A stretch of DNA of 64,000 nt from Calcarisporiella thermophila CBS 279.70 (GCF_041956535.1 NW_027192200.1:577477-641476); one strand, 5' to 3'. Positions 1 through 12,436 are shown, counted from the stretch's first letter. Made by a program: numbers and translations. Notes: generated by a model not told the origin, from the letters alone.

Positions 1-219
1 ACATTCTTTCTTCTTCACGTATAATTAGAAAACAAAAAAAAAGAGAAAGCAGAAACAAGTTTGTTGGTGTGAAATTGAATCGAGAAAACCAGCAACTCCT
101 AAGAGCTCCGACTGATTCCTCCTATAATGCGTATTAAATTTCTATTAAATTTATTATTTTAATACCGAAACCACAAAATAAATCTAATGATAGAGGTGTT
201 GGAGCTTTTGAGGACGTGT

Positions 220-941
220 CTAGACTGGAAGTGCCCCTTGGGTAAATTCTCCCTCGACTCCAGGCTCTAGTAGGGCGGCGTGTCCAAGAACAATAACACC
301 TGACGCACCTAGATTGTCACAACCAGGGTTAGTTACAAAAGGTCTGCAAAAGGTCCAAAAGCGACTCACCAATTAACCAAAATGCGGCCGATCCGGCACC
401 CCTAATTACAATCAATTCCATGTCAATTACACATATGTCTGTGAAGTAAGGACAACATAAACCTCATGATACGTACGAGATCCATAGAAGTGGAATGCCG
501 AGACCCACCAAGCCGGCATAGAGCTGCTTGTGAGTGACGGGGTAAGTTCCAAGCATGATGGGCTCGTTTGCAGGCCGCGTCGAAACGAAGGCGAACCCCA
601 GCAACAAGAAGATGAGTGTGAACAACAGCCAGAGATTGGTGATTCTAGTCAGGTTCATCAGATTAATCCTGGTCGAGCCTAAATCTGCTCCCGCAGAGGA
701 GCGGGGCGAAGATGACGCCAACTTACATAACATAGATAATGAGCCCAAGCACCAAAAGCAAGTAGTTGGCCTTGAAGTATGGCAGATTTGCGTTCCAGCG
801 CTGCGTGACCTCTTGGAAGTTGTTTGGCTTGCTGATCCGATTCTTGTCAAACATTTCACCCATGGGGCGTAGGTTTACAAAATGCTCATCGCGAATGCGT
901 TGAACAACGGATGGCATCTGTATCTGGCTGATCTGATCCAT
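220..941 (-). CDS. PRA1 family protein (prenylated Rab acceptor, Yip3-like)
   Basis: Small Golgi/ER membrane protein that binds prenylated Rab GTPases and helps sort them to membranes (family knowledge). The four-exon model is 941-727, 668-477, 401-370, 308-220, with introns of 58, 75 and 61 nt. It gives 175 aa, the usual PRA1 length. The N-terminal half carries the hallmark RISKPNNFQEVTQRWNANLPYF (split here: RISKPNNFQ..WNANLPYF), followed by two hydrophobic hairpins: YLLLVLGLIIYVM..NLWLLFTLIFLLLGF and LYAGLVGLGIPLLW..AFWLIGASGVIVLGHAAL. The last two exons are too short to show as open frames and were found by splice signals. ATG at 941 is the only upstream start. The exact Rab client cannot be told. 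Confidence 0.9.
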
Positions 942-1861
942 GCTGGGTAGTAGAGTGAACGGATGGAGATGAATCGGAAAGATATTTTTCTACCTCCTCC
1001 TCCCCCCCTTAATTTGATTCAAAAATATATCAGGAAAGGTGCCGCAGTAGGCCTTCGAAAATAGAAAGGGATCTTGGGAGCCAAGAAATGCCACGACGCA
1101 GGACTATTTTAAGCATCTTGCCACTTGTCGGAGAAATAGTGGTTAAGCTAGAATTACGGATGGCCGGCGCAATTCGATGACTAAAATGAATATATTTTCC
1201 AAAGATCCCCTAAAAGTAACAAGTCTGAGTACTGAGCAAAAACTACCCAAATGAGAAAAAGGAGTGTACAGGAAATGGCAACTAAGGAAAGGCAAGTTGG
1301 AATAAAAGTAAACCAAACTCGAGAGAAGGGAAGGAGAGGCATTTACACAATTTCATCCAAAAGAATAGAAATATAAAAAGCGGCGCAAAATATCGACAGA
1401 GAGGAATAAGAAAAAGGAATGAAGCAACCGAATGCAAACGAGAAAACTAGGAGGAATAAGCGCTAATAAAAAAAAAAGAGTAAATAGCATATGAGATAAT
1501 AAATATACCACAGGAAGTTTTTTCCTTAAGAAAAATAAAAGAATATTCATGAATGAAAAAATATTAAAATCCTTCAATGAAATATATAAACTGTTGATAG
1601 CAAAGGGAAAAAGAAAAACAAAGCAAAAGGGAAATAATGTGATGTGATGAGACTGATTTCAGATGTATAAAAGAAGAAAGAGAAAGAGAAAGAGAAAGAG
1701 AATAAAAAAAAATGTATATATAAACCATCAAAGGGGGGAGGGGGCCAAGGGGCCCCTTTGGTAAAAGCAAAAAAAAAAAAAAAAGGAATGACCACAAGAT
1801 CCTTAAGAGGTGAATGAAGCATCATTTTTATACCGATATAGTTCTTTTGTAGCGCCCACAA
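942..1861. other. Intergenic: promoter of the PRA1 gene and 3' flank of the homeobox gene
   Basis: No credible coding exon was seen on either strand. The stretch is purine-rich on the plus strand. It contains a GA-rich low-complexity run near 1673-1701, a G-rich segment at 1733-1760 with an imperfect palindrome around CCAAGGGGCCCCTTTGG, and an A16-like run at about 1770-1785. Confidence 0.6.
1673..1701. repeat. GA-rich simple repeat (GAAAGA-like units)
   Basis: Direct reading shows about four imperfect copies of a six-base purine unit, AGAAAG/GAAAGA, downstream of the homeobox gene. This is ordinary low-complexity DNA. Confidence 0.8.
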
Positions 1862-2988
1862 TTAATCCCAAGGGCGCCAGGGTCCAGCATTCTTTTCGAG
1901 CCCCTCCTCGCCGACGGGCGACACGGACGAGCCCAGCCGGCCACTTTGATCTAGAAGCGCACTGCAGCTGCGTGGCCTGCCCTTCACGCGGATCTCCTTG
2001 ATAAGACTGCTGCTGGGGCGGACTGCGTCGCTCTTTCGTCGCATGGATTTGCTAGAGGGGGCAGGCTCCTGCTGCCTGACATCCTCCTCGCATTGAACTA
2101 GCTGCGCTGCACTTGCCAGCAGGTCCATGGCGCTTGTCGTTGAGGAGGGCGTGTAATGCAGCGGGTGCTCAGGAGGGGATGGGGGGACCCCACTTTTGGC
2201 ATAGGGGTGGACGCCTTTATACGGAGAGCAATGCGGGGAGTACTGAGCACCGGCGGCATTTTGCGCAAACGTGGGCGTGGTGGGGGTGACTGGGGAAACG
2301 GGCGCTGAAGCGCACTGCTGGCAGCTGTGGCCATAGTAGTGGGTTGGGTGATAAGGGGTTGGTTGGATCTTGAGTGGGTAGGGGGCGATGACTCTTCCCG
2401 AGAGAGCAGACGAGGGTGGCGGCTGTTGCAAACCAGAGGGGCGGCGTTCATTGGAATAAGCCCTTGGTCTTCCCGTCGGGGGGATGGGGGCAATCTGATA
2501 GGGATGGGGCGAAAATGCAAAGGTGCCAGGAGGCCCCGCGTGATAAGAGCGCTGCGCGTGAATTTGAGCGAGGCTCGCTTGAAGGGCACGAATACGGTTC
2601 ACCTTGGCCCGGCGGTTTTGGAACCATATCTGAAGGAAAAAGTAAAAGCGAGACAAACGGGTCAGCATGCATCATCGAGCAAGAAAGATGAAAGCATCCA
2701 GATGCTTGCCTGAACCTCGCGGTTCGTCATTCCTAGTCTTTTGCCTACTGACTCGCGGATGTCGAAGCTCGGCGTGTCCGTCACTTCAAAAAGCGACTCC
2801 AGCTCCGCCAGCTGCTCAGGAGTGATGCGCCTACGCTTTGGCTTTGTGGAGGGGTCGGATTTATTCTTGTTGGCGCCAGCGTCGGTGTTGGGGGATGCAG
2901 CAGCATTGAGGGTGGGCATCTCAGCAACAGGATTGAGAAGCGAGGCAATACTTCTAGCAGGTGTGGAATGATCCGTTTCCGCCGCCAT
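1862..2988 (-). CDS. Homeodomain transcription factor
   Basis: DNA-binding regulator; target genes unknown. Two exons, 2988-2710 and 2629-1862, give 348 aa. The homeodomain lies at about residues 51-109: a basic arm KPKRRRITPEQLAELESLF, then helix 3 as NREVQ/IWFQNRRAKVNRI. The WFQNRR core is canonical, with Asn at the invariant recognition-helix position. The intron falls exactly before IWFQNRR and has a GC donor (CAG|GCAAGC). The GT choices upstream would delete conserved residues. The C-terminal 240 aa are Pro/Ser/Tyr-rich and disordered, typical of fungal homeobox proteins. ATG 2988 begins MAAETDHSTP. An in-frame ATG at 3060 exists, but its residues are hydrophobic and look like 5' UTR. 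The gene diverges from ARF. Confidence 0.9.
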
Positions 2989-3832
2989 TGGAGAGCGTAT
3001 TGTTAAGTGATGAAGACTATTGCAAGCAAACATAAGGAGTGAGCCCAAAATTAAAAGCATCCATGATGTAAATGGAGGGAGATTTCATCCCTATGTCTGC
3101 CAAAGATTGGTGTAAAAAGAAAAAAAACACAAATACCAACCTTTTTTGTTGGAAAAAAAAAACTACACAAGCCTAATCGCTCGTGAGATTGGTAGAGGGC
3201 AGATTAGAGAATAGGAGGTTCAAGTGGGAACAGAGAGAAGGATAAGGGAGGATGGCACAGATAATGATTCGATCACTTCATGAATCTGGCTAATTGAGAA
3301 GAGGAAGAAGAAGAGTGTGGCTCCGCCTGCTAGCGAAAGAAAAAAAAATTAAAATGAGAAAGGGGGAGGCTGCTGAGAAAATCAAATAATTCGAATATGG
3401 CCACAGCCAATCGCGATTGCACAGAGCGATTTGAGGTTAATTGCGGTCACCACCTTCACCCTGTTTACCATTTGCTAATCCACTTTCCTCCCCTGTGGAT
3501 GGCGCGAATGCGCTGGCAAACCGGGCGGCGCAGGCGCCCACGATGCAGCTTAGATTCCCCCCCGGCGCAGCAGGCTTGTCGCGTCGCGTGCCTCTACCCG
3601 TCCCCTCCTCCTCTGCCTCCCCGCCGGCCCCAAGCTCCAAGTTCATGAAATCAACTTAATCCGGTCGGGAAAATATCAATGATGCTAACCTAACCTAGTT
3701 TATCCTCTGGCCCCGGCCGATTGGCTTTCAGTTCTGAATTTTTTTCAATTTTACTCTTTCTTCTCCCTTCCCCCTTTTGCTTTTCATCATCCTGCTTAAA
3801 AAAATTGGGAACGAAGCAGAAAATCAGGAACC
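2989..3832. other. Intergenic: divergent promoter between homeobox gene and ARF
   Basis: The stretch holds no supported gene. Overlapping open frames at 3397-3659 are short, Pro-rich on both strands and lack a recognisable domain. The ARF-proximal part is pyrimidine-rich (about 3735-3790), as expected for a fungal 5' UTR. Confidence 0.55.
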
Positions 3833-4524
<692 letters not shown>

Positions 4525-5452
4525 AAGCAAAACATAAAGGCACATGAGGTTATTTGGCTCTTTCCTGCAATACTCTGTTATTAACGAAAGAAAATTTTAA
4601 GCTAGAAAAATTATAATTTTCTTTATTTTCTCATAACTTTTTCTTTTCTCTCTTGGATATTATTATTATTTTGCTCTTCTCTTGGAGTGAATGGTGCTCT
4701 TTCTTCCACAGGATGAATTTTCTTCTTTTAATTCATTTATTCTTTTTTTAAGTGGTATCTATGTGTCTTTATATGTGTTCTTTTGAGGGATTTATTAGAA
4801 TAAAATAGATATTGTTCTTACCCTCAAGCCAACGAAGTTGGGTTTGGGAAGCTATGAAGTCGGAGGGGGGAGGATGGGGCTATGCCATGCACTCTCATTC
4901 CACTATGAAAGGCGGTCTTCCTATTTTCACTTAAAGCCCTCTCCTCATATCCGAGCATGGCTCGTTTTTTTTAGCAGCCCACCCTTGTCCCCTATTGGCC
5001 TATAAGCATCTAGTTCCAGGCCAAGCTAGTGTGCATTTTCCAGACTTGTGCTTGTTTTTCCTCCCCTCTTGCACATAGGCCAAAGGCCCTGATCCCCCAT
5101 AGGGTGACCTGGCCTAAGTAGAATCACATGGGGGGGGGGGGGGCTGGACATCCTATCACTGGCTGTGTATCCCTCCTTCGGGATCCATGCCTACTGCCAT
5201 GGGGGTGACGTCTACCCACCACTTTCCACTGGTTTCGCCCGAGTAAATATCTATAAAATATATTCATTCTGTTTTTTCCTGTCTAATAGAAAATTATAAA
5301 AACATACAATCAAACTCCAAGACACAAAGCCCCCGATACCCGCCGAAAATAAGACAAATAAAAATAGAATAAAAAGGATGAAATATATTTTTCAAGTGTT
5401 ACTTTATTCCTCCGGCAAGCTTCGACCAGGAATGGTCCACACTCCCCCTTTC
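4525..5452. other. Intergenic: convergent 3' flanks of ARF and BFR1
   Basis: No gene was found. The first 300 bases are AT-rich ARF 3' UTR. 4855-5230 turns GC-rich and contains a G12-13 run near 5131-5144. 5260-5400 is AT-rich again and looks like the BFR1 3' UTR. No coding frame or RNA fold was recognised. Confidence 0.55.
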
Positions 5453-7182
5453 CTAGTTATCGCCATTTTGCTTCTTCTCCTCTCCCTCCCCCTCTGCCGC
5501 CTTGGCCGCGACATTTCCATTCTCGGTGGTGGAAGCGGTGGCCATGGCGCTGGTTAGTTTCGCGATCTTCTCCTCAGCCCGGCGCTTGTTCTCCTCGGTC
5601 ACCTTCTGTTGGTTGTCGAGATACCACTGCTTCTTGGCCTTGATCGCCTCAATCGACTTCTCGATGTCGTTCACGCTGACGGGCACGTCCACCTTGATCT
5701 CCCAGAAGCGCTCCATGATCGAGAGCGGGAGCTTGAGCAACGAGGGCTGCTCGGGCTTCTTCTCCTTCTGCTGCGTGTTGCGGCCGCCCTTCTTTCCGCG
5801 CCCTCCGACAAAGTAGTCGTCGTCGCGCTCCGACTTCTTCTTCAGTGCAACTCCCTCGGGAAGATTGCCCTCCTCCGGCTTGCGCAAACTGGATGAGGTG
5901 GCAGCGGCAGCCGCGGAAGGCGCCTTGCTATTGGCACCGTCCAATGTATACGTCTGCAGGAACTGGAGGAGGCTGTCGCATGCAATGATCTCCTCCGAGA
6001 AGGCGGGGATCTCGGCCAGCTCACGCTCCTTTTCGGCAGCGGCAGCGCGCTTCTCCTCCTCGATCTGTCTTTGGCGCTCGCGTGCCTGTTCGCGGCGGCG
6101 CTCGCGCTCCTCCCGGACATGGTTGAAGTACGCGTCCAGAGCCCGCTTATGCTCGTCTTGCAGGGCACGCCGCTTGTCGAATTCAGCGTTGATCTCCGCC
6201 TTGATCTTGTCGCGCTCATCAAACAACTCGCGGCGCTTGCTCCATTCGGCATTTTGCTCCTTGTCAATGGCCTCGAGCTGGGCCTTGATCTCGTTATACT
6301 CGGCGTTCAGGGCCCGCGATTGGTTGTCGTCCATCGTGCGGCGGAGCTCATCAATGGCCTTCTTATCGGCGTCAATGGCCTCCTGCTGCGATTGGAAGGT
6401 CTCGAAGGTCTTCCGAGACTTCTTGAGGGAAGAAATCTCAGACACATATTTCTTCTCCTCAATCAACTTAAGCTGACCGCTCGTAACCTTGCCCTCAAGC
6501 TCGCTGTAGCAGGGAAACAAAATGCCGTGTCAATATGGAAGATAAAATGGGGGGAGGGGAGGAGAGCTCTATATATATGGCACCTGATTCTGGCATCAAT
6601 TTCCTTGAGTGATTTGAAGGGCAATTTGTCTTTGGATGCTTTCATCTCGTTGATCTACACGAGATATAAATAAGTTCAGCGTCAGACGACACTTCTATTC
6701 CTCCACACAAATAAAAAAAACCCCGTCAAGTGCGGTTTTGGTCATTACCTTTTTTTGCATCGACGAGGTGAGAGTTCGAATCTGCTCCAATATAGATTCC
6801 TTACCCTTTTTAATACCGGCCTGCTTGTCGCGCAGTTCAGCAAGCTTATTGCGGAGCTCGGTACGCTTTTCATTCACATTGTTGCGGCCACCCGAGGTTC
6901 CGACCTTGTCCTTGATATCATCCTACGATGAACAAGAAAATTCCAGAATAATTAGAAAGATGATAAGAGCCATTCTCACCAATCCATCACGGTCAGCAAT
7001 CCATCCAAGATGGATTGGCCTTTTATTGTCATCTGTTTGCAACTTACCAATCTTTTCCTAAGCTTAGCGATCGTGTTGTTAATCTCCTCAAGCGACTTTT
7101 TGTAAGCGTCATCATCGGGCTTTTGAGGGGCTTTGACACGAGCGATTTTCTCGGAGGCTTGTGCGGACTTTGTTTCTGCCAT
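5453..7182 (-). CDS. BFR1: BFR1 family protein (mRNP / nuclear segregation protein)
   Basis: Polysome-associated mRNP protein; in yeast it suppresses brefeldin A sensitivity and affects chromosome segregation (family knowledge). Exons 7182-7048, 6922-6749, 6654-6584 and 6503-5453 give 476 aa, matching the roughly 470 aa of yeast BFR1. The protein is almost entirely charged coiled coil. Recognisable blocks are RTELRNKLAELRDKQ, the ISSLKKSRKTFE segment, repeated EFDKRRALQDEHKRALDAYF, and a C-terminal SIEAIKAKKQWYLDNQ. The first ORF appears to open 12 bases earlier, but that codon is GTG; ATG 7182 (MAETKSAQ) is the start. The small open stretch inside intron 1 (KGQSILDGLL) was treated as intronic because both flanks would need introns under 30 nt. 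Confidence 0.93.
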
Positions 7183-7766
7183 CGCTTTTTTCACAGTAGT
7201 TTAAACAACAAAGGATTGCTCTTCCTCTCCGAGTAGCGTGATGAAGAAAGAACAAGGCGGAAAGGTTTAAATTTTATTTGGGGTGAAGATTTAACATCCG
7301 ATAATAAGCCACGCCCCGGCAATAGAATAGGGGCGCGCTTATTGCATTTTTGATTTCCTCCTCCTGAAAATCAAACCAAGTGACCTCCGCGCCTTATCAG
7401 GGGGACAAAATGCGGGCGCGAAACGCCTGGGCGAGCCCGAGTCGGTTGCCCGGCAGGACGGTGGCGAGGGGCCCACGGCCACAGTCGGCCCATTGGGGGT
7501 GCGTGGGCTTCGAACACACAGAGCCGTGCTTGCTTTTCATGCTCGCTTGATCAGGCATCAGCTATCCGGCCCAATCCATTACAGCCCGACCGTATCACGC
7601 CCTCTCACACCATGCAAAATGTTGAGGATTGATCCAATGGGCAGGGAGAGATAGTCTCATTTTTATTTTAGAGATTTGTCAATACTTCCTTTTCTTCCTC
7701 CCCCCCCCCCCCCTTCCTATCTTGTTTTTATTTTCTCCCCATATTTCCATCCCCTCAACAGCCAAG
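7183..7766. other. Divergent promoter region, BFR1 / ethanolamine kinase
   Basis: No gene. GC-rich in the middle (7310-7500). A C13-14 run at about 7700-7713 sits in a pyrimidine tract 50-70 bases before the kinase ATG, probably in its 5' UTR. Confidence 0.55.
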
Positions 7767-9250
7767 ATGCTCTCCCTGCTGGAAACAAACTACAAGGACC
7801 ATGCTCCGGAGTCCGCTCAACCCCTCCCGGAATCCATCCTTAAAGAAATCCCCTTCGTCGAGTTGACGGTTCGTTCAGAGGCACCCCACCTGTTCGAGGA
7901 TTCGGCTAAAGTCGTGCTCGCTTTTTTCCCTTCGTGGCGGCCGGAAGAGCTAGACTTCTACCAATGCAAAGACGGCATCACCAATAAATGTAAGGACTTT
8001 TATATTAGTGGAGGAGAACTGCTTTGCGATGGAGGAGGAAGGCGAGAGAAATCCGGGCCAACTGACAACCCCCTATTTTTAACAGTGGTTAAAGTGACAA
8101 GAAAGGAAACAGGAGAATGCGTGCTAGTGCGAGCATATGGAAGAAATTCAGAGATTATTATTGATCGCGGTCAAGAAATCATGGTAATACCTTTGTAATC
8201 GCGTCCTGCCTTCTGAATGAAAATTTACTGATGACACCCCCCCCCCCTCCTCTCCTCTCTAGAACATCGTTTGTCTCTCCAATCTCGAACTCGCCCCACC
8301 CCTGTTCGGCCGTTTTAAGAATGGGCTTGTCTACGGATATATCCCGGGGAGGATCTTCTCAGTCGATGATATGGCTGAAGCACAGAAGTCGGCCCTTGTC
8401 GCCCGCCGTTTGGCACAGTGGCATAAGGTCAAATTGCCCATTGAACGTCAGTCGCGGTTGTTTAGCACTCTGTACAAGTGGTTGAAAGAGGTTCCTACGG
8501 AGTTTGCGGATGGGAAGCGAGACGCGATCTTGAAAAAGCACTTCACCCCTAACCGGCTAATTGAAGAGGTAGGATGAGATTGGGAGAGTTTTCGTCCAAC
8601 CCTCTACTCACTGTCTTCACCACAAAAGGTTAAGTTTTTGGAGCAAGCGTTGGCAAAGTTCAACTCCCCGGTTGTCTTCTGCCACAACGATTTACTACAC
8701 GCCAACATCATCTACACGGAATCCGATGGTATATTTATTTCGATTTTTATTATAGAGTTTATTTTTTTTCTAGATACATCCTTTTAATATCGGATATCTT
8801 CTTGACAGATGTTGCATTCATCGATATGGAATACGCCTCCTATTCCTTTCGAGGCTTTGACATTGGTAACCATTTCAATGAATACGCAGGTAAGATTTTT
8901 TTATCGGCCCCGTACTTTTTATTACGTGATATCAGTATACGATTCTAACACTATAATCACCTTCTTCTAACAAAGGCTTTGACTGTGATTATTCTCGATA
9001 CCCATCTAAAGAGACACAGCTTCTCTGGCTCAGCCAGTATCTCTCCGCCTACCACCCCGACCAAGCGGTGGACATGAAGGAGCTGGAAGAGCTCTATGCC
9101 GAGGTCGACGCCTTCTCCCTTGCCAGCCACCTCTATTGGTGCCTATGGGCCCTTGCCCAGGCAAAGATTTCAGACATTGATTTCGATTATTTAGGATACG
9201 CTGTGCTACGCTTCAACGAATACTTAAGGCGTAAGGCCGAAGTATTCTGA
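7767..9250 (+). CDS. EKI1: Ethanolamine kinase (choline/ethanolamine kinase family)
   Basis: Phosphorylates ethanolamine with ATP, the first step of the CDP-ethanolamine (Kennedy) route to phosphatidylethanolamine. Six exons (7767-7989, 8086-8183, 8263-8568, 8629-8728, 8809-8889, 8976-9250) give 360 aa. Motifs: DGITNKLVKVT near residue 70; Brenner-type catalytic FCHNDLLHANIIY with Asp at about 230; and the metal-binding FIDMEYASYSFRGFDIGNHF, the choline-kinase signature. The C-terminal SHLYWCLWALAQAKISDIDFDY matches ethanolamine rather than choline kinases. The polypyrimidine stretch of intron 2 is a long C-run. Confidence 0.95.
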
Positions 9251-9461
9251 CACCCCCTGCCGCATTCCCCCAACCCCACCCCCACCCTGAACGCTTATTC
9301 TTATTCATGATTCTATTTTAAACCCCACTTATGTAATTATTGGAACCTTTCTATCTATCGATACACTCGAGCCCTTTGAACAAGGTTTTGCCTCCGTTAA
9401 TATTACCATATATGTTGAAATAAAGACGTTTTTATTTGGTATCAGGCGTGGCATGCAATAT

Positions 9462-11176
9462 TTACAAGGAGTGACCTTGGCCAGGCGGCAAGGTGGGAGA
9501 CTGGGGAATATACACCGGCGAATCTTGTTTCGTGGCAGAAGGGGGCGCCAACCCATCCCTAGTGCCGTGCTCCAAACGCGCGCAATGGGCCTCATCCTCC
9601 CTCCGATGCGACGAGAACGCGTGCTCTGGAGATCGGTCAGGAATTAAAAAAACCATCGCATCATATTGAGGCCGGAGAACACCAATTTTAATTCTTACCA
9701 TCTTTGTCGCCCGGAGCAAAGCCTTCTCTTCTTAGGAGATGGAAAGAGGAAGGGGTAGGATAAGGGTGAAGAAAGTTGCACTCGTCTCCTCTCAAACACT
9801 CGCCCTTCTCGTAGTCGGCTAAAGGCTCCAAAAGATTAATATAAAAGTCATATCGCATCCATACTCGCTAATGGAGACCCACCGCATAGGGCTAAATGCC
9901 ATTTCGTAACGGGCACAAATTGGCACTGTAGGCGCTTTCCTGCATAGAACCGGCCATGCATGATCTTGAAAGCGGCAGAGGCATCGGCCTCCCTAGCATA
10001 TTGCACATACACATTGCCTCGGAGATGCGATGCGTTATTTCTCGCCACCTATTTTTTTTTTGTTTGCAGAACTCGGCATTGAATCCAGGATATGCAAGCC
10101 ATCTCTAGGAAATGCTTTTATTACCTTAAATTCAATCACCCTGCCGAAGTGATTAAATTCAGCGTAAACATCGTCGAACCACTCCGCAAAATGTTCAGCA
10201 ATCTCCTCGTCGCTATACTAAAATGGAGAAAGAGCAGAGTTAAGGGTGTACTCATCAGCTATCCACGGGGGATCCTTTAGAAAAGAAATACAACAGCAAT
10301 TGCACTGATCTAAAAGCTAGCCAAATATAGCTTTTGTACCTCAAGCATAATATCAGTATCTTCATCCGACAATATTTTGCGGATGCCATCATACATATTC
10401 TTCACCATTATGGTGGAGCTATGGTAAGGATACGGATGAAGTTTCGTGCAGTGCTTGCCATTTGGGCACACGCCGGTCCTGAGATAGAGAAAGCAGTAGT
10501 TGGGATCCTAGGTTAAAAAAAAAAAGGAGAAAAAAATGCATCAGTTAATATATAATGATGATATGATGAGAAACACCAACTACTTTTTCGGAAACAGTCT
10601 CGGGGTCTGGAAGAGCGGAATACATCACCGGTGTACGAGCCTCCATCGTAGAATGTGGGTGCAAGTAGGCTGTAGTCCAATCCGTCTATATAAAAATGAT
10701 ATGGATAAGATACTGGTAAAGCTCGAGGGAATTTATAATGACTACCACGTGCTTTTCCTGCTCTTTACTCTTATTTAACATGTCTTCCTCAAGCTTCGGT
10801 TTTAGCTCTTCCTCGATTTTCTTTCTGACTTCCTCCGCCCTTAAACGTACTCTGTTCTCGGCAATGATCTTTTGCTCCGAAAGCTCCCATTTTCGCTTGG
10901 CTTCCTCATATTCTTTGATCTCCTTCTCGTTATTGTCTTAATCATTGCAGGCAGATTAGTCGAAGACATAAGCATGACCATGCAAATCAGCAGCTAAATA
11001 CCATTACTCGGAATGTCTCTCTTGGCTCGCATGGAAGCGAGCGCTCGTCGAATTTCTTTCCGGCGCTTTTTCTTCTGACGTCTTCGGAATTCAACGCGCG
11101 GTATGCGTTCATTCTGAGGCAATGCGCTACTCCCACCATGTCCTTTTGTAGGAATGGCTTCGCTTTCGTCTGACAT
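9462..11176 (-). CDS. ZRSR2/Urp-type U2AF35-related splicing factor
   Basis: 3' splice-site recognition factor; in animals ZRSR2 is the component that reads the 3' end of U12-type introns (established). Eight exons (11176-11008, 10936-10746, 10685-10584, 10507-10340, 10217-10125, 10048-9883, 9818-9699, 9625-9462) give 390 aa. Order: basic/charged coiled region (RRQKKKRRKEIRRAL; EYEEAKRKWELSEQK), CCCH finger 1 (C159, C168, C174, H178), a U2AF-homology RRM with LRGNVYVQYAREADASAAF, and CCCH finger 2 (C296, C304, C310, H314). The RRM-to-finger junction Q-F-V-P-V-T-K-W corresponds to the ZRSR2 CPVTRW block. The long coiled N-terminus separates it from canonical U2AF1, which begins at finger 1. 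There is no RS tail. Confidence 0.92.
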
Positions 11177-12436
11177 TCTACGAACGACTTTGTTAGTTGA
11201 AAACTCGTTTAAAATCGAGAAGTGGCTTTGTGGACGGAATCTTGTACCAGAAATTCTTAAACTTGTCTCTTTTTACACTCAACTAGACGTTTTGCCCGGC
11301 ATAGTAGAACCTTAGTACAATCTTAATCCATGCGTCGATTCTAGAAGATATATGCTCCTTGCATGTTTCTTTGAAGGATGTTGATACTATCACCCATGTC
11401 TGTATCCGGTCCGCCGCCTATAGGGAAATGCCGAGTACTAGGCTCGGATGAAGAGCTATTCATGGTTCAATGATGCATGGGAGATACTACCAGGTGCTTT
11501 TATGTGAATATCTGCTTAGGAGACGAGAGAAAATTGAACACACAAGTGTGAGAAGCCGAGATAGCCGAGATTCAAAAGTCTTAGGGCCATGAAGGTTCTG
11601 TTCTGAAGATGGGTGTATAAGCTCCTGAAACCGTAAATTGAAAAAGACCCATCGTGGGTCATCACATAGAGTGGGGGGGGGGGGGTTGACCTCGAAGACT
11701 CAGCCGACTTGACCCAACCTTTAATAACAAGTCTGACTTGACGCTCTATGCGGATTTGGGCTCTTGCCCATTATGTGCAAACTTTTTTACGCGCTAACCT
11801 AGGTAATAAGATCGCCTATGGGGAATATACCGCGCAGAGAAGAGGGCGTTAAGAAGGAATTAAGCTAAGCCGGCATAGGGTTAAATTTATTGCTGATTAC
11901 CGCTGCTTACCAGATGCAAGATAGCCTATTGTGTAATCCAACCTGCTCACGCTCACGTGGGCTATCAAGAGCATTAGAGTTGGTATTTGGGTGGCTCTAG
12001 AGACCTGACGGCCGCGGAGAAGGGCTTAGCCGGCTCTTGGGAGGGGGGACCACCATGATCATGACCAGAGTTGTGTCACCTTTGGACAATCTGGGGCATA
12101 TGCCGTTTAAAAGAGGAGCCTCCATAAACGTACTTAGCAATGCTTTCGCAGCCAGGAAAACGCCTGCTATTTGTAGTCACCCAACCTCTATATTCATCTA
12201 TAGCCCCTCTCCGCGAATCACATGACGAGCTGGCTCAATTCCGGAATGCGTGGAATTTATAGGGACAGCTCGAAGTCACAAATGATCTCAGCTTGTGTCC
12301 TCAATCGAAATAGACTTCGAACTCTCTGCTAGACCGCAGGAAAGATAATTTATCAGTCCAGGCCCCACAATAACTCTCCTCCTCTACCCGCTCATCCTTA
12401 GCAAACCCTAATACTTCGAAGTTTGCTTCGCAACTC
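11177..12436. other. Intergenic: promoters of ZRSR2-like gene and NAT permease
   Basis: No coding exon was supported. Visible elements: a short hairpin GACCCATCGTGGGTC at 11646-11660 followed by a G12-13 run at about 11672-11684; a CACGTG E-box at 11954-11959; and a GATA palindrome described separately. The small open frame at 12037-12225 has no recognisable product. Confidence 0.5.
12344..12354. promoter_or_regulatory. Palindromic GATA pair upstream of the purine permease
   Basis: GATAATTTATC presents two head-to-head GATA sites about 85 bases before the permease ATG. Paired GATA sites are the classic target of fungal nitrogen regulators (AreA/NIT2 family), which control uric acid/xanthine permeases. 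Regulation here is inferred. Confidence 0.5.

Noticed and set aside
3397-3659. Overlapping open frames on both strands upstream of ARF
   Set aside because: Pro/Ala/Arg-rich shadow frames in GC-rich DNA, no domain and no splice continuation.
6766-6785. tRNA B-box-like GAGTTCGAATC
   Set aside because: It lies inside a BFR1 coding exon; no A box or acceptor stem matches around it.
6976-7047. Extra small coding exon inside BFR1 intron 1 (KGQSILDGLL)
   Set aside because: It would need introns shorter than 30 nt on one side, and the family alignment is continuous without it.
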